Part shown: piece by piece, positions 8,120-17,064 of the stretch
How the letters are laid out: every line of letters begins with the position of its first letter
How positions within the stretch are numbered: the first letter of the stretch is position 1
From: Photobacterium sp. DA100
GTDB lineage: Bacteria > Pseudomonadota > Gammaproteobacteria > Enterobacterales > Vibrionaceae
Direction: 5' to 3'
Assembly: GCF_029223585.1 (NCBI RefSeq)
Contig: NZ_CP119423.1
Span: forward strand, 2,480,001 to 2,544,000
DNA: 64,000 bases
Notes under the pieces: generated by a model
Database searches by the model: none
Told to the model about the DNA's origin: nothing
Seen by the model: only the letters and a program-made list of their open reading frames with translations
Translations under genes and position numbers: made by a program

Positions 8120-9526
8120 TTAAATTTGCTGCTCACGTGACTGCATCGCCTCTTCCTCGGCCAATGCCTTTTCACATGCTTCACATTCTTTGATTTGCTC
8201 TTTCAATGCTTCACGTTTCTCTTTCGCACTCTCCGCTTCATCGGCACGGTTAATACCAAGCATGATGTTCAGTCCCAGCGCAACCAGAGAGCCGGTAGTG
8301 ATCCCGGAGCCCAGGATGACGCGCAGTGAATCTGGCATATAAGTCAAAATCTCAGGACGAACGGTCACCGCCATACCCGAGGCAACCCCGACAGCGATGA
8401 TAAGCATATTGCGTTTGGTAAAATTAATACGTGACAGGATGCCGATACCGGCCGAGATGATCATGGCGAACATCACAAGTCCGGCACCACCGAGTACCGG
8501 TGATGGAATAGTGACCACAATACCGCCCAATTTCGGGAACATACCGGCGATCAGCATGATCACACCGGTCACTGCAACCACATGGCGGCTGGCGACACCG
8601 GTTATCGAAACAATACCGACGTTCTGGCTGAACGATGAAAACGGCGTTGCACCGAATACCGAGGCAAGGGCACTGCCCACACCATCGCACAAGATCCCTT
8701 TAGACAGCTTCTTCCCGGTTAATTTGGTGTGGGTTGCATCACTCAGTGCGAGAAAGTCACCGGTAGATTCCATAATGGTCACCAAATAGGCTATTGACAT
8801 GCCAATGACACCACTGACAGTAAAGCTCAAGCCGAAAGGTAGTAGCTCGGGCAAAGAAAAGAACTTCGCCTCTTGTACAGGAGTAAAGTCAACGACTCCC
8901 ATAAATATAGCCACTATGTACCCGACCATCATCCCGATCACAATCGCAGCGGCGGAAATCAAGCCTTTGCCAAGTTGCGACAGCACGATGACCACCACCA
9001 GCACCAGTAACCCCAGCATCAGGTTATTGATTTGGCCGTAGTGCTCCTGGCCGACAAACCCGCCGGCAAACCAGTCAACGGATACAGGCAAAATGGTCAG
9101 ACCGATCAGCACCACCACAGTACCTGACACCACGGGTGGGAACAGCTTGCGGATCTGTGGCATGAACCGGCTGCCAATGATCATCACCAGCGAGCCAATC
9201 AAGGAGGCGCCGAACACCCCGGAGATCCCCGAGTCCAGACCAATCGAAATGGAAATCGCGACAAAGGTAAAACTGGTTCCCATCACCACCGGAAGCCGGA
9301 TCCCAACCGGACCAACCCCCTTGCACTGGATAATGGTCACCACTCCCGATACCATCAGGGCCGCATTTACCAGAATCACCATTTGATCAGTCGGCAGACC
9401 AATCGCACTGCCGACCACCAAAGGCACGGCAATAATTGCCCCCATAGCGGCAAGCATATGCTGCAGGGCAAGGAGGATCGAGGCACCCACAGGTGGTTTG
9501 TCTTCAACGTTATAAAGCAGCTTCAT
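8120..9526 (-). CDS. NCS2 family xanthine/urate-type permease
   Basis: 468 residues with about 14 membrane segments of the NAT/NCS2 family. The opening GASILLALQHMLAAMGAIIAVPL and the signature block TPFSSFSQNVGIVSITGVASR identify the xanthine/urate branch (XanQ, PbuX). It would import xanthine or urate with protons. The C-terminal tail from about residue 435 is charged and carries two cysteines (KECEACEKALAEEEAM), which is unusual. It lies upstream of guaD on the same strand. A paralogue is encoded at 34405-35805. No convincing promoter was found in 9527-9724. Confidence 0.9.
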   Translation of the reverse strand: MKLLYNVEDKPPVGASILLALQHMLAAMGAIIAVPLVVGSAIGLPTDQMVILVNAALMVSGVVTIIQCKGVGPVGIRLPVVMGTSFTFVAISISIGLDSGISGVFGASLIGSLVMIIGSRFMPQIRKLFPPVVSGTVVVLIGLTILPVSVDWFAGGFVGQEHYGQINNLMLGLLVLVVVIVLSQLGKGLISAAAIVIGMMVGYIVAIFMGVVDFTPVQEAKFFSLPELLPFGLSFTVSGVIGMSIAYLVTIMESTGDFLALSDATHTKLTGKKLSKGILCDGVGSALASVFGATPFSSFSQNVGIVSITGVASRHVVAVTGVIMLIAGMFPKLGGIVVTIPSPVLGGAGLVMFAMIISAGIGILSRINFTKRNMLIIAVGVASGMAVTVRPEILTYMPDSLRVILGSGITTGSLVALGLNIMLGINRADEAESAKEKREALKEQIKECEACEKALAEEEAMQSREQQI

Positions 9527-9724
9527 TTCAGTACCATCCGTAATCTTTGAATCGATAACCTAGCCAGAAACCCTTGGGCCCTTTACAACAAGCTCCACCA
9601 GAGCCTGTGCCTGCCTACCCGCTTATACCCTGACTGTCTCCGAAAATTGTTGGCGGAGCCCAGTCGATACTAGCCAAGTCATGACGGCGTAATTGCCATA
9701 TCACCAGCCCGGAGAAACCGTGGC

Positions 9725-9767
9725 CGAAAAACAAAGCGGCCATTTCCCATCCCCTGGAAATGGCCGC
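9725..9767 (-). terminator. intrinsic terminator of the ygfM-xdhD unit
   Basis: On the minus strand a perfect 12-bp stem GCGGCCATTTCC/GGAAATGGCCGC (9736-9767) is followed by TTTGTTTTTC. It begins 11 bases after the xdhD stop. Confidence 0.92.
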
Positions 9768-9778
9768 TTGCGCATTTA

Positions 9779-12649
9779 CTACAGCTTATTCAGACCTTGT
9801 AAAATCTTCTCTGGCGTAAAGTGCCAATCGCGTAACCAGACACCGCATGCATCGTGAATTGCACTGGCGATGGCAGGCGCCGCACCGTTAACACCAATTT
9901 CAGATATCGATTTCGCACCGTAAGGACCAACCGGATCATCGCTTGGCACCAACACCGCTTTGAAGTCGCGAGGAATATCACCAATCTTCGGTGCACCATA
10001 GCTCTTCAGATCGCGGGTGACCGGCACGCCTTTTTCATCGTAAATCAGCTCTTCATACAAGCTGTGGCCGATGGCTCGCATGCTCGCACCATAGATCTGA
10101 CCCAAGGCCAAATCTGGATTAACCGGAGTACCGCAATCGAGCAAGGCATGGAATTTATCCAGTCGGATTTCACCGGTACGGGTATTAACCGCCACCTCGG
10201 CAAAGTTTGCACCGTAAGGGAAGGCAAATTCCGGAGTGATGAAACAGCCCGATGCCAGTAACTGCCCCCATCCTGTTCCACTTTCCGCCTTGTGGGCAAT
10301 ATCGAAGTAGCTCACCTCGCCTTTCTTGCCTTTCACCAAGCCCGGCGCGACGATGTCGACATCTTCCACTGGCTCTTCCAGCATTTCGGCCCCGCACTTG
10401 AGGATCTTCTCGCGCATGGCTTCGGCAGCTCGCTTGGCGGCATTGCCTGAGAAGCAGGTACCGGATGAGGCGTAGGCTCCTTTATCGAACGGTGCATGGT
10501 CGGTATCACCAGAGTGCACGGTAATTTCATCCATCGGGCAGCAAAGCACCTCTGCGGTCAGCTTGCTGATCACCGTATCCAAGCCGGTACCTATATCGGC
10601 ACCACCGGAATGAACAATAAAGGTACCGTCGGAGGCCATCTTGATCCGGCAGTTCGCCTGGTCGATATCAGGGATACCGGATTTCTGCTGAATAATCGCC
10701 ACACCGCGGCCGACTTTCCACTCACCGTCAGCTTGTTTCGGGCTATCCCACTCAATCAGCTTACGGCCTTCACGCAAAATTGGCTCCAAGGCACAGCTGT
10801 GTACTTTCGGTGCGCTGGTCGGCATCTTACCTTCGCCGATAGCCGCCAGGATCTTCAGCTCCTGACCTTCAACAACACGGTTTTTCTCCACCATATCCAA
10901 GTGGTCGATACCCAACTCTTGTGCCATTTCAGCCATGGCCATCGTCAGGGCAAAGTTCCCCTTCGGCGCGCCGTAGCCCTGGTAAGCCCCGGTAGGACAG
11001 ATGTTGGAGTAGTAAGTGGTAACCCTAAAATCAACGTTATCACATGGGTACAGCGGCAGTGACAATGCAGGACCATTTGATGGCACGGTCAATGCGTGGT
11101 TACCGTAAGGGCCGGTATTGGCTCGGAAGTCCATGTCGATTGCGGTCAGGGTACCGTCTTTCTTGGCACCCAGTTTCACGGTGACTTTGGCCACGTGGCG
11201 GGTCGAGTTACAGATGAACTCTTCTTCACGGGTATGGTGGAAGTACACCGGACGGCCTGTGGTCCAGGTAGCCCATGCACACACATCTTCCAGCAAGATA
11301 TCTTGTTTCGAGCCGTATCCGCCGCCCACACGCTCTTTGACGATATGGACTTTGTTCTGTTTCACACCCAAGATCTTGGCAACCTGACGGCGCACGTGCC
11401 AAGGCACCTGAGTCGAATCGTGCATCACGATACGATCGCCATCCATGTAGCTGTAACAGATATGGGTTTCAACCGGCAGCTGCTGTACCTGCTTCGACTC
11501 GTAGGTGCGCTCGATAATCACATCCGCTTCGGCAAAGCCTTTATCCAGATCACCGATATGACCGCGGACACTGGCGGCAATGTTCTTGCGAGGGAAACAG
11601 CCAATCGGGAAGTTAACAATCAGCTTGCCTTCACGCGGGTCAGCATTGCGGTTCTGCTCTGCCAAATCATCCGGTGCACCGACACCGTACTCGATAGGCT
11701 CGTTGTGAATAATCGGTGCATTGGCGGCCATCGCCTCGTCAATGCTCATCACAGGCTCAAGCACATCGAACTCAACGTCGATCAGTTTCAATGCCTGCTC
11801 GGCAATCTCTACCGACTCGGCAACAACAGCGGCAACACGGTCGCCGACATGGCGCATTTTCTGGCCGAACATACGGCGGTCTAGCGGTGATGGCTCAGGA
11901 GCACTTTGGCCACCCGGAGTGTAAGGAATATCTGGGCAGTTCTTGTGGGTGATCACCGATACTACACCCGGCAGCGCCTCGGCCTTGGACACATCCAGAT
12001 GTTTGATCCAAGCATGGGCATGTGGGCTACGCAGCACCTTGATCACACAGGCATTGGCTGGAATGCGATCTTCAACATAACACGGTTTGGCCTGCACCAT
12101 CTTGGCCGAGTCAATCTTCGGACAGTTCTTGCCAACTACAGCAAGATCATCACGGAACTCTGGCGCAAACTGCTGCGTATAGTCAGGATCGTTAAGGCGT
12201 TTCACCGCCAATTCGACAACTTCGTAGAACTGCTGGTAACCCGCATCACGGCTGAACAAGCCTGATAGCGCGTCATCAATTTCATCACGGCTCGGCTGAG
12301 GAATGCGCTCCAACAGATCGGTCAGGATCAGCGCCAATGCCGGATCGTTATAGCCCGACTGCACCACGCCAACATCGATCATAGCCTGCTGGACCAAGCT
12401 CAATTGGTTCCACTCGCCGAGAGATTCCGCCGTTTTAACTTCCGCCCCTTCAAGCTGAGCAGCAATCAGCAAAGAGGCATTGATCAGCTCACCATTGAAC
12501 AAGATCACATCCGAGCCGGCGTATCCCCAACCGTCATCACTGTTGCGAACCGAGTGGTAACCCATAGAATGAAGCAATGTCTGAACATTTTCACCAAGGC
12601 GGCAGTCCAAAGTCTGAGGGCGGCCATTTAAGGTAAATTGAATCGTCAT
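9779..12649 (-). CDS. xdhD: XdhD/YgfN-type molybdopterin hydroxylase, Mo-binding subunit
   Basis: 956 residues, the same length as E. coli XdhD. Residues 1-150 align with the two-[2Fe-2S] domain of xanthine dehydrogenases, but all eight cluster cysteines are missing: NSDDGWGYAGSD replaces GCxxGxCGAC, VVQSGYND replaces VQCGFCTP, and GLFSRDAGY replaces NLCRCTGY. Residues from about 170 form the aldehyde oxidase/xanthine dehydrogenase Mo domains, with GGGYGSKQ, AYQGYGAPKG, GGADIGTGLDT and the catalytic Glu in AKSISEIGVNG. Electrons must leave by partner proteins, probably YgfM and YgfK. The start at 12649 has AGAGGA upstream and follows the ygfM stop by 2 bases. Family databases name it a selenate reductase subunit, but clusters like this are linked to urate/purine breakdown. 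Confidence 0.93.
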   Translation of the reverse strand: MTIQFTLNGRPQTLDCRLGENVQTLLHSMGYHSVRNSDDGWGYAGSDVILFNGELINASLLIAAQLEGAEVKTAESLGEWNQLSLVQQAMIDVGVVQSGYNDPALALILTDLLERIPQPSRDEIDDALSGLFSRDAGYQQFYEVVELAVKRLNDPDYTQQFAPEFRDDLAVVGKNCPKIDSAKMVQAKPCYVEDRIPANACVIKVLRSPHAHAWIKHLDVSKAEALPGVVSVITHKNCPDIPYTPGGQSAPEPSPLDRRMFGQKMRHVGDRVAAVVAESVEIAEQALKLIDVEFDVLEPVMSIDEAMAANAPIIHNEPIEYGVGAPDDLAEQNRNADPREGKLIVNFPIGCFPRKNIAASVRGHIGDLDKGFAEADVIIERTYESKQVQQLPVETHICYSYMDGDRIVMHDSTQVPWHVRRQVAKILGVKQNKVHIVKERVGGGYGSKQDILLEDVCAWATWTTGRPVYFHHTREEEFICNSTRHVAKVTVKLGAKKDGTLTAIDMDFRANTGPYGNHALTVPSNGPALSLPLYPCDNVDFRVTTYYSNICPTGAYQGYGAPKGNFALTMAMAEMAQELGIDHLDMVEKNRVVEGQELKILAAIGEGKMPTSAPKVHSCALEPILREGRKLIEWDSPKQADGEWKVGRGVAIIQQKSGIPDIDQANCRIKMASDGTFIVHSGGADIGTGLDTVISKLTAEVLCCPMDEITVHSGDTDHAPFDKGAYASSGTCFSGNAAKRAAEAMREKILKCGAEMLEEPVEDVDIVAPGLVKGKKGEVSYFDIAHKAESGTGWGQLLASGCFITPEFAFPYGANFAEVAVNTRTGEIRLDKFHALLDCGTPVNPDLALGQIYGASMRAIGHSLYEELIYDEKGVPVTRDLKSYGAPKIGDIPRDFKAVLVPSDDPVGPYGAKSISEIGVNGAAPAIASAIHDACGVWLRDWHFTPEKILQGLNKL

Positions 12650-12651
12650 GA

Positions 12652-13446
12652 TTATGCTTCCTCTACCAAGTGCTGACATTCAGCCATCAAATCCGTGATA
12701 ACAACGCCTGCAATATATCGCTTGTACTCGACACTGCCGCGTATATCGGCTTCCGGATAAATCGCATCGGCCACTGCCTGCTCCAGCAGCTCCCCTTTGA
12801 GATCCTGCTCTTCGACATCGCGCAGACGAACAGGTCGGGCGGCCCCCTGATGCAATGGCGAAACGCCATCGAGCGCAATCACTTTATTACCTTGCTTATC
12901 AATGGAAACCGCAGCTGTCACAATCGCCAAACCGGCGGCTGAGCGAGCAATGTTGTAGCCGATACAGGTAAGGTTTCTGTCTGGAATAATGATGGTGGCA
13001 ATCAGCTCGCGCTCTTCGCTATTGATGTAATCTTCTACATCCACTTCCTGCCCGTTTGCCAACTTCAGCTTGGCCTTCAGCGCAATCAAGCTTGGTACTA
13101 ATAGAGCTTCTGGCTGTCGCGCAGCAATTTCACCGCCCAGCGTTGCCTGGTTACGAACATGGCGGGAATAGATAAAGGCAGAAGATTGTTTCAACGCCAC
13201 CGGTACCAGTTCGTGGTCAATCAGTTGCTGGATGCGGCACATGGCGCCGATGTGCAGGCTGTCGCCCTGAAGCTCGATCTGGGAGAGATTCAGTTTGCCC
13301 AAAGAAATCGCCACAGTTTTGTCGGTTTTGGTTGGTGCTGCATTGATTTTGGATCCACCTGCAAACCAGATGGCATCACTGCCATGCTGCTGCTTGAATT
13401 CAAGTGCCTGAGCAGGGGTATCAGGCGTTAGATATTGTTCAATCAT
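12652..13446 (-). CDS. ygfM: YgfM-type FAD-binding subunit of molybdenum hydroxylase
   Basis: 264 residues of the CO-dehydrogenase-flavoprotein/XdhB family, expected to bind FAD and pass electrons from XdhD to an acceptor. The FAD-binding loops are IWFAGGSKIN (near residue 28) and RNQATLGGEIA (near 98), the latter matching the usual RN-ATLGGN motif. AAGG precedes the ATG. It is the first gene of ygfM-xdhD, with 2 bases between them. A sigma-54-like promoter at 13543-13558 and a palindromic upstream site at 13741-13753 precede it. Confidence 0.92.
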   Translation of the reverse strand: MIEQYLTPDTPAQALEFKQQHGSDAIWFAGGSKINAAPTKTDKTVAISLGKLNLSQIELQGDSLHIGAMCRIQQLIDHELVPVALKQSSAFIYSRHVRNQATLGGEIAARQPEALLVPSLIALKAKLKLANGQEVDVEDYINSEERELIATIIIPDRNLTCIGYNIARSAAGLAIVTAAVSIDKQGNKVIALDGVSPLHQGAARPVRLRDVEEQDLKGELLEQAVADAIYPEADIRGSVEYKRYIAGVVITDLMAECQHLVEEA

Positions 13447-13542
13447 GTTATTTGCCTTTTCGCATTCTCATTGTTATTCCTGCATCATGCGTTCGGCCTA
13501 ACGGCATTGTCGGAACGTTATTGATGTCTTGGAGATCTAAAA

Positions 13543-13558
13543 GGCAACAAACACGCCA
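13543..13558 (-). promoter_or_regulatory. sigma-54-like promoter for ygfM-xdhD
   Basis: The minus strand reads TGGCGTGTTTGTTGCC, with GG and GC spaced by exactly 10 bases and close to the consensus TGGCACG-N4-TTGCW. It lies about 100 bases before the ygfM start, with a TATCA-N3-TGATA site 190 bp upstream. Confidence 0.65.
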
Positions 13559-13740
13559 AACTGCCCGAACCAGCCAGGAAAGACAAAGATTCGTGAGCAC
13601 AGTCCGGTATTTCAACAAAAGTGGGATCAGCGTCGGGTTACATATCACCTTTTTAGCACCGAACATTTCCCTAGGTTATCAAGCAGATAATAACGGTTAT
13701 CACTAATCGGGCATGTGATATCAAAATAATATCAGGGGGC

Positions 13741-13753
13741 TATCAATATGATA
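13741..13753. promoter_or_regulatory. TATCA-N3-TGATA palindrome upstream of ygfM
   Basis: TATCAATATGATA, a perfect copy of the recurring 13-bp palindrome. The surrounding 13447-13875 gap also holds degenerate half sites (GTGATATCA near 13715) and, at 13805-13829, a GGGGAGA/TCTCCCC hairpin that may end the symporter transcript. Confidence 0.65.
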
Positions 13754-13875
13754 TTGGTAGGGGTGATAACGATATACTTACTATGAATACAATCAATTAG
13801 ATGTGGGGAGAAACCCTTGGCCTCTCCCCTTAGAGACAACAGTACACCTAGCTGTTTCAGTTCTGTGGTACCGTT

Positions 13876-15371
13876 TTAGGAGTGCTTGGTAGTGTGCTGA
13901 TTCACCGGCTCTGGGTCGGCAACAGACTCTTCTGGCTGCTCAACCCTGTAATCCGCTATTGGCTTGGTGTTCGGGTATAAGTAGCTAAACAAGAAATATC
14001 CCATCGCACTGAGTAGCAGGCCGAGGAAAATACCATCCAGGCCAAAGAAGTTGACCCACTCATATTTCACCGCCAGGATCCCCAGCGTACCGAGCACTAA
14101 TGATACCCATGTTCCTTGCCTACTCCCCTTCTGGTAGTAATGGCCAAACAGATACGGAACCAATGTCCCCCCGGCCCTGAGGCTAAATGAGAACATCAAG
14201 ATGGAAATGATGGCACCGGTATTCATCACGGCAACGGCAATCGAAAAGATCCCAATGGCCAAGATTGTCAACCTGGCCACTTTCAATAGCGTTGCCTGAT
14301 CGGCATCGGGATTGATGTAAACCTTGTAGATATCGTTGGCAAAGATTGAGCCCGCTCCCAGCAAATCCGATGACGCCGACGACATGGTCGCAGAAGATAT
14401 CCCGGCAAACAGGAGCCCGACTAACACCGGCGGCATGACTTGTACTGCCAGTGTCGGAAGCGCATAACGTGCACCATTTTCTGTTATGGCCGACCCATCA
14501 ATCATCCCCAGATCGACCATAGTACGCGCAATGATCCCAAGCGCGGCCGGTATCATCGCGAAGGCAAAAAACACGACCGCGGTAAGCAAGCTCCCCACCA
14601 AAGCGGTCCGGCCATTCTTGGCGGCATAAAGGCGCTGGGTTACCTCCTGACCACAGATAAATGACGCTGCATAAATCAGCACAAGGCTGACAATCGTTGG
14701 CATACCTATCCCCTGGGTCAATGACAACCGCTCTGAACTAGTATTCGCCACAACGACGTCCCATCCCCCGACAAGATCCAGAGAAAAAGGCACGACCGCA
14801 AGCATACCGAATACGATCATCAGCATCTGGGTAAAGTCGGTTAACGAGACAGACCATAAACCGCCGAGCATGGAATAAATAATCACAACGCAGGAAATAA
14901 CAATAACGGAAGTGGTGTAATCCCAATCCATAATCACGGATAGGATGACTCCAGAGGCAATAAACTGTACGGCGGTTAAGCCGATTAACGGCAAAATCAT
15001 AATCAGCGAGGTGAACAGCGCAGACGGTTTGTCATATCGCTTACGGAAAAACTCCGGAATGGTCTTTACCATCGCCCGCCTGAGCATCGGGGCCACCATC
15101 GCGATAATGGTAAAGGTTACCCCCATTGTGGCGACATACCATAAGGCGGAGAAGCCCCAGTCGCCATAGGCCTTTTCGACCACCCCCAGCGAAGATCCCC
15201 CGCCGATTTCAGTCGCCGCCAAAGTACCAGCAATCAAAAAGGGCCCAAGCCTTCGCCCAGCAACCAAAAAGTCTTCTGAGTCGCCAATTTTTTTGAGGAA
15301 TATATTCCTATCCCGATCAAAAAAAACAAATATCCCACAACAATCATTAAAACTACTGTATTACCTGCCAT
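13876..15371 (-). CDS. sodium:solute symporter (SSS) family transporter, interrupted by a -1 frameshift
   Basis: The SSS fold is clear from DFLVAGRRLGPFLIAGT, ATEIGGGSSLGV, GGLWSVSLTDF and FAGISSATMSSASSDLLGAG, with about 13 membrane helices. It would couple sodium entry to uptake of an organic solute. The natural start is ATG 15371 (AAGGAG 8 bases upstream). That frame encodes the first helix, MAGNTVVLMIVVGYLFFLIG, and reads to TCA-AAA-AAA-TTG, then meets TGA at 15234-15236, giving only 45 residues. A -1 slip on the heptamer (15288-15294) gives SKKIGDSEDFLVAG and a normal 498-residue protein. This may be programmed frameshifting, phase variation, a sequencing error or a recent inactivation. 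The position in the purine island and the shared regulatory signals suggest a pathway substrate; its identity is unknown. Confidence 0.85.
15288..15294 (-). other. A-AAA-AAA slippery heptamer at the symporter frame change
   Basis: Seven A on the coding (minus) strand, in zero frame TC[A AAA AAA] TTG. This is the canonical X-XXY-YYZ layout for -1 slippage, and -1 slippage restores the conserved reading SKKIGDSEDFLVAGRR. An A8 tract would give the same protein with no slippage. Confidence 0.7.
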
Positions 15372-15446
15372 AAAAGTACTCCTTACTTTATGAAGCAACA
15401 GAATGTTCAACCACTACCGGCGATCCCCACTAGTGACCCCGTTTAC

Positions 15447-15462
15447 AGCAAGTTTTATTCCG
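15447..15462 (-). promoter_or_regulatory. sigma-54-like promoter for the SSS symporter
   Basis: The minus strand reads CGGAATAAAACTTGCT. The -12 TTGCT is perfect and GG-N10-GC spacing holds, but the -24 element is weaker (CGGAAT). A palindrome lies 166 bp upstream at 15621-15633. The rest of 15372-15620 shows nothing definite. Confidence 0.45.
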
Positions 15463-15620
15463 GTTACTACAGCAGCAAATCAATTGTGTTTTTATGCATA
15501 ATCATTGAGGTTACATGGTGATAAATTTGGTAAAGAGGCAACTTTGCGAAAGAAACACCCCTTACTGACCTAAATATCATTGAGCCAAAAGTGGAGCCTA
15601 TTCAAGGAATTGCTACCGAG

Positions 15621-15633
15621 TATCATATTGATA
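15621..15633. promoter_or_regulatory. TATCA-N3-TGATA palindrome upstream of the symporter
   Basis: TATCATATTGATA, a perfect copy, identical to the one at 63912-63924. It abuts the T-tract of the terminator ending the upstream xdh operon. Confidence 0.65.
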
Positions 15634-15655
15634 AAAAAAGGGGCCTAGCGGCCCC
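15633..15655 (-). terminator. intrinsic terminator of the ygfK-ssnA-xdh operon
   Basis: On the minus strand GGGGCC-GCTA-GGCCCC (15640-15655) is followed by seven T. It starts 46 bases after the last gene's stop at 15701. Confidence 0.92.
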
Positions 15656-15700
15656 AACCAAAAGGTAACAAAAGTAAATACAAGTGAGGGAGTAAAACCG

Positions 15701-16600
15701 TTAGCTCCTTGATAGCCCCTCCAGCCAGCGGGTCAGCAGGTTGAGCGAGGCTTGCTGCCGGTAGGCAGCCGTCGAGCGCTGATCATCTATCGGGCGGATG
15801 ATTTCGCGATAGCAGCCGACAACCTGTTGCACAAAACCCGGCTTGGCCAAGGTATCCAATGATTGGCCGACAACCAGCGACTCCAACTCGCGGCTGCGGA
15901 CCACCGTTGGGCCAACCGCGCCGAATGCCACCCGCCAGTCAGCAATAACGGGGGCCTTCTTGGGATAGCGCTTGATACGGGCGAGACCCGCTACTGACAG
16001 CTTACTCAGGGCATTGGCTGCCCGGGTGCCGACCTTGTGGTAGAACACCTCGGGTAAGTCATACTGCGGGATCACGATATGGGTCAGCATTTCATCCGGC
16101 TTCAGAGCCGTCACCCTAGGCGCCAGGATAAAATCTGCCAGGGCCATTTCCCTCTGTCCCCGAATTGACGATAGAACGACACGGGCATCCAGCAAGTACA
16201 AGGCCGGCAGGGAGTCAGCGGCAGGAGATGCATTGCAAATATTCCCGGCCAACGTGGCACGGTTGCGCAACGCCGGCGCCGCTATTTTAGCCACACTCTG
16301 GCGCAGTACCGAAGGCACCAACGGATGCTGTTCAATATCTGCCAACACCACCCCCGCCCCGATGTACAAGGCTTGCTCTTGGCCGCTCTCACCCTTGTGC
16401 TCAGGCTCTGCGGACGCAATGTATTGCAGCTCTTCGATGGCATCGACGAACAACACATCTTGCTCGAACCTGGGGGACATGCCCGCTCGCACGCCGTGCT
16501 GTACCATCAAGTCGGTACCGCCGGAGAACACCGTCAGCTTGCCCATCGACAGGGTATCCAATGCCTGCGCCAACGTATCGGGCCGATAAACATTTACCAT
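15701..16600 (-). CDS. xanthine dehydrogenase-type FAD-binding subunit
   Basis: 299 residues of the XdhB/CoxM family. FAD-binding loops: TVFSGGTDLMV (near residue 30) and RNRATLAGNICNASPAADS (near 110). The C-terminal domain ends in a RSTAAYRQQASLNLLTRWLE block typical of the family. The preferred ATG at 16600 (MVNVYRPDT) has AAGGAG 7 bases upstream and overlaps the end of the FeS gene by 7 bases, so translation is probably coupled. It is the last gene of ygfK-ssnA-Mo-FeS-FAD, and its role is to carry electrons from the iron-sulfur subunit to the acceptor. Confidence 0.92.
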   Translation of the reverse strand: MVNVYRPDTLAQALDTLSMGKLTVFSGGTDLMVQHGVRAGMSPRFEQDVLFVDAIEELQYIASAEPEHKGESGQEQALYIGAGVVLADIEQHPLVPSVLRQSVAKIAAPALRNRATLAGNICNASPAADSLPALYLLDARVVLSSIRGQREMALADFILAPRVTALKPDEMLTHIVIPQYDLPEVFYHKVGTRAANALSKLSVAGLARIKRYPKKAPVIADWRVAFGAVGPTVVRSRELESLVVGQSLDTLAKPGFVQQVVGCYREIIRPIDDQRSTAAYRQQASLNLLTRWLEGLSRS

Positions 16601-17064
16601 AAGCCTTCTCCTTTCTCGGCGGCGATCTTGGCCGCTTCGACAATCATGCCGTAGCCTGTACAGCGGCATAAATTGCCAGAGATCGCGGTACGGATAGCCA
16701 GCTCCGTCGGGTTAGGATCGGCTTCCAGCAAAGCATAAAGTGCCAACACCATACCCGGGGTGCAAAAGCCGCACTGTACCCCTTTGGCCTCGAGCAGCGC
16801 ATTGATCACGCATTGGCCTTTTTCGGTCTGGCGCAATCCTTCAAGGGTCATCACATCACCGCCCTGTACCTGGCTGATAGGCATCATGCAGGCGTTGACC
16901 AAGCGGTCGTTGAACAGCACAGAGCAGGCTCCGCACTCCCCTTCCCCACAGCCTTCTTTGGTTGCGGTATGGCTCATGGTGCCGCGCAGGGTATGGAGCA
17001 AAGACTGCATCGGGTCAACGTCGACAACGACGAGGTGACTGTTGAGGTAAAATTCAATCTTCAT
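16594..17064 (-). CDS. xanthine dehydrogenase-type [2Fe-2S] subunit
   Basis: 156 residues of the XdhC/CoxS family. The plant-type ferredoxin domain holds GCGEGECGACSV (C-x4-C-x2-C) with a later Cys in NACMM. The helical domain holds VQCGFCTPGMV and GNLCRCTGYG for the second cluster. It relays electrons between the Mo and FAD subunits. The start MKIEFYLN at 17064 overlaps the Mo-subunit gene by 11 bases and has GGAG upstream; an in-frame ATG five codons earlier is less likely. Confidence 0.93.
   Translation of the reverse strand: MKIEFYLNSHLVVVDVDPMQSLLHTLRGTMSHTATKEGCGEGECGACSVLFNDRLVNACMMPISQVQGGDVMTLEGLRQTEKGQCVINALLEAKGVQCGFCTPGMVLALYALLEADPNPTELAIRTAISGNLCRCTGYGMIVEAAKIAAEKGEGLW

Noticed and set aside
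13876..15371. Calling the symporter a plain pseudogene
   Set aside because: Only one lesion is present, located on a slippery heptamer, and the remaining about 460 residues are fully conserved in pattern, so decay is not the best reading.
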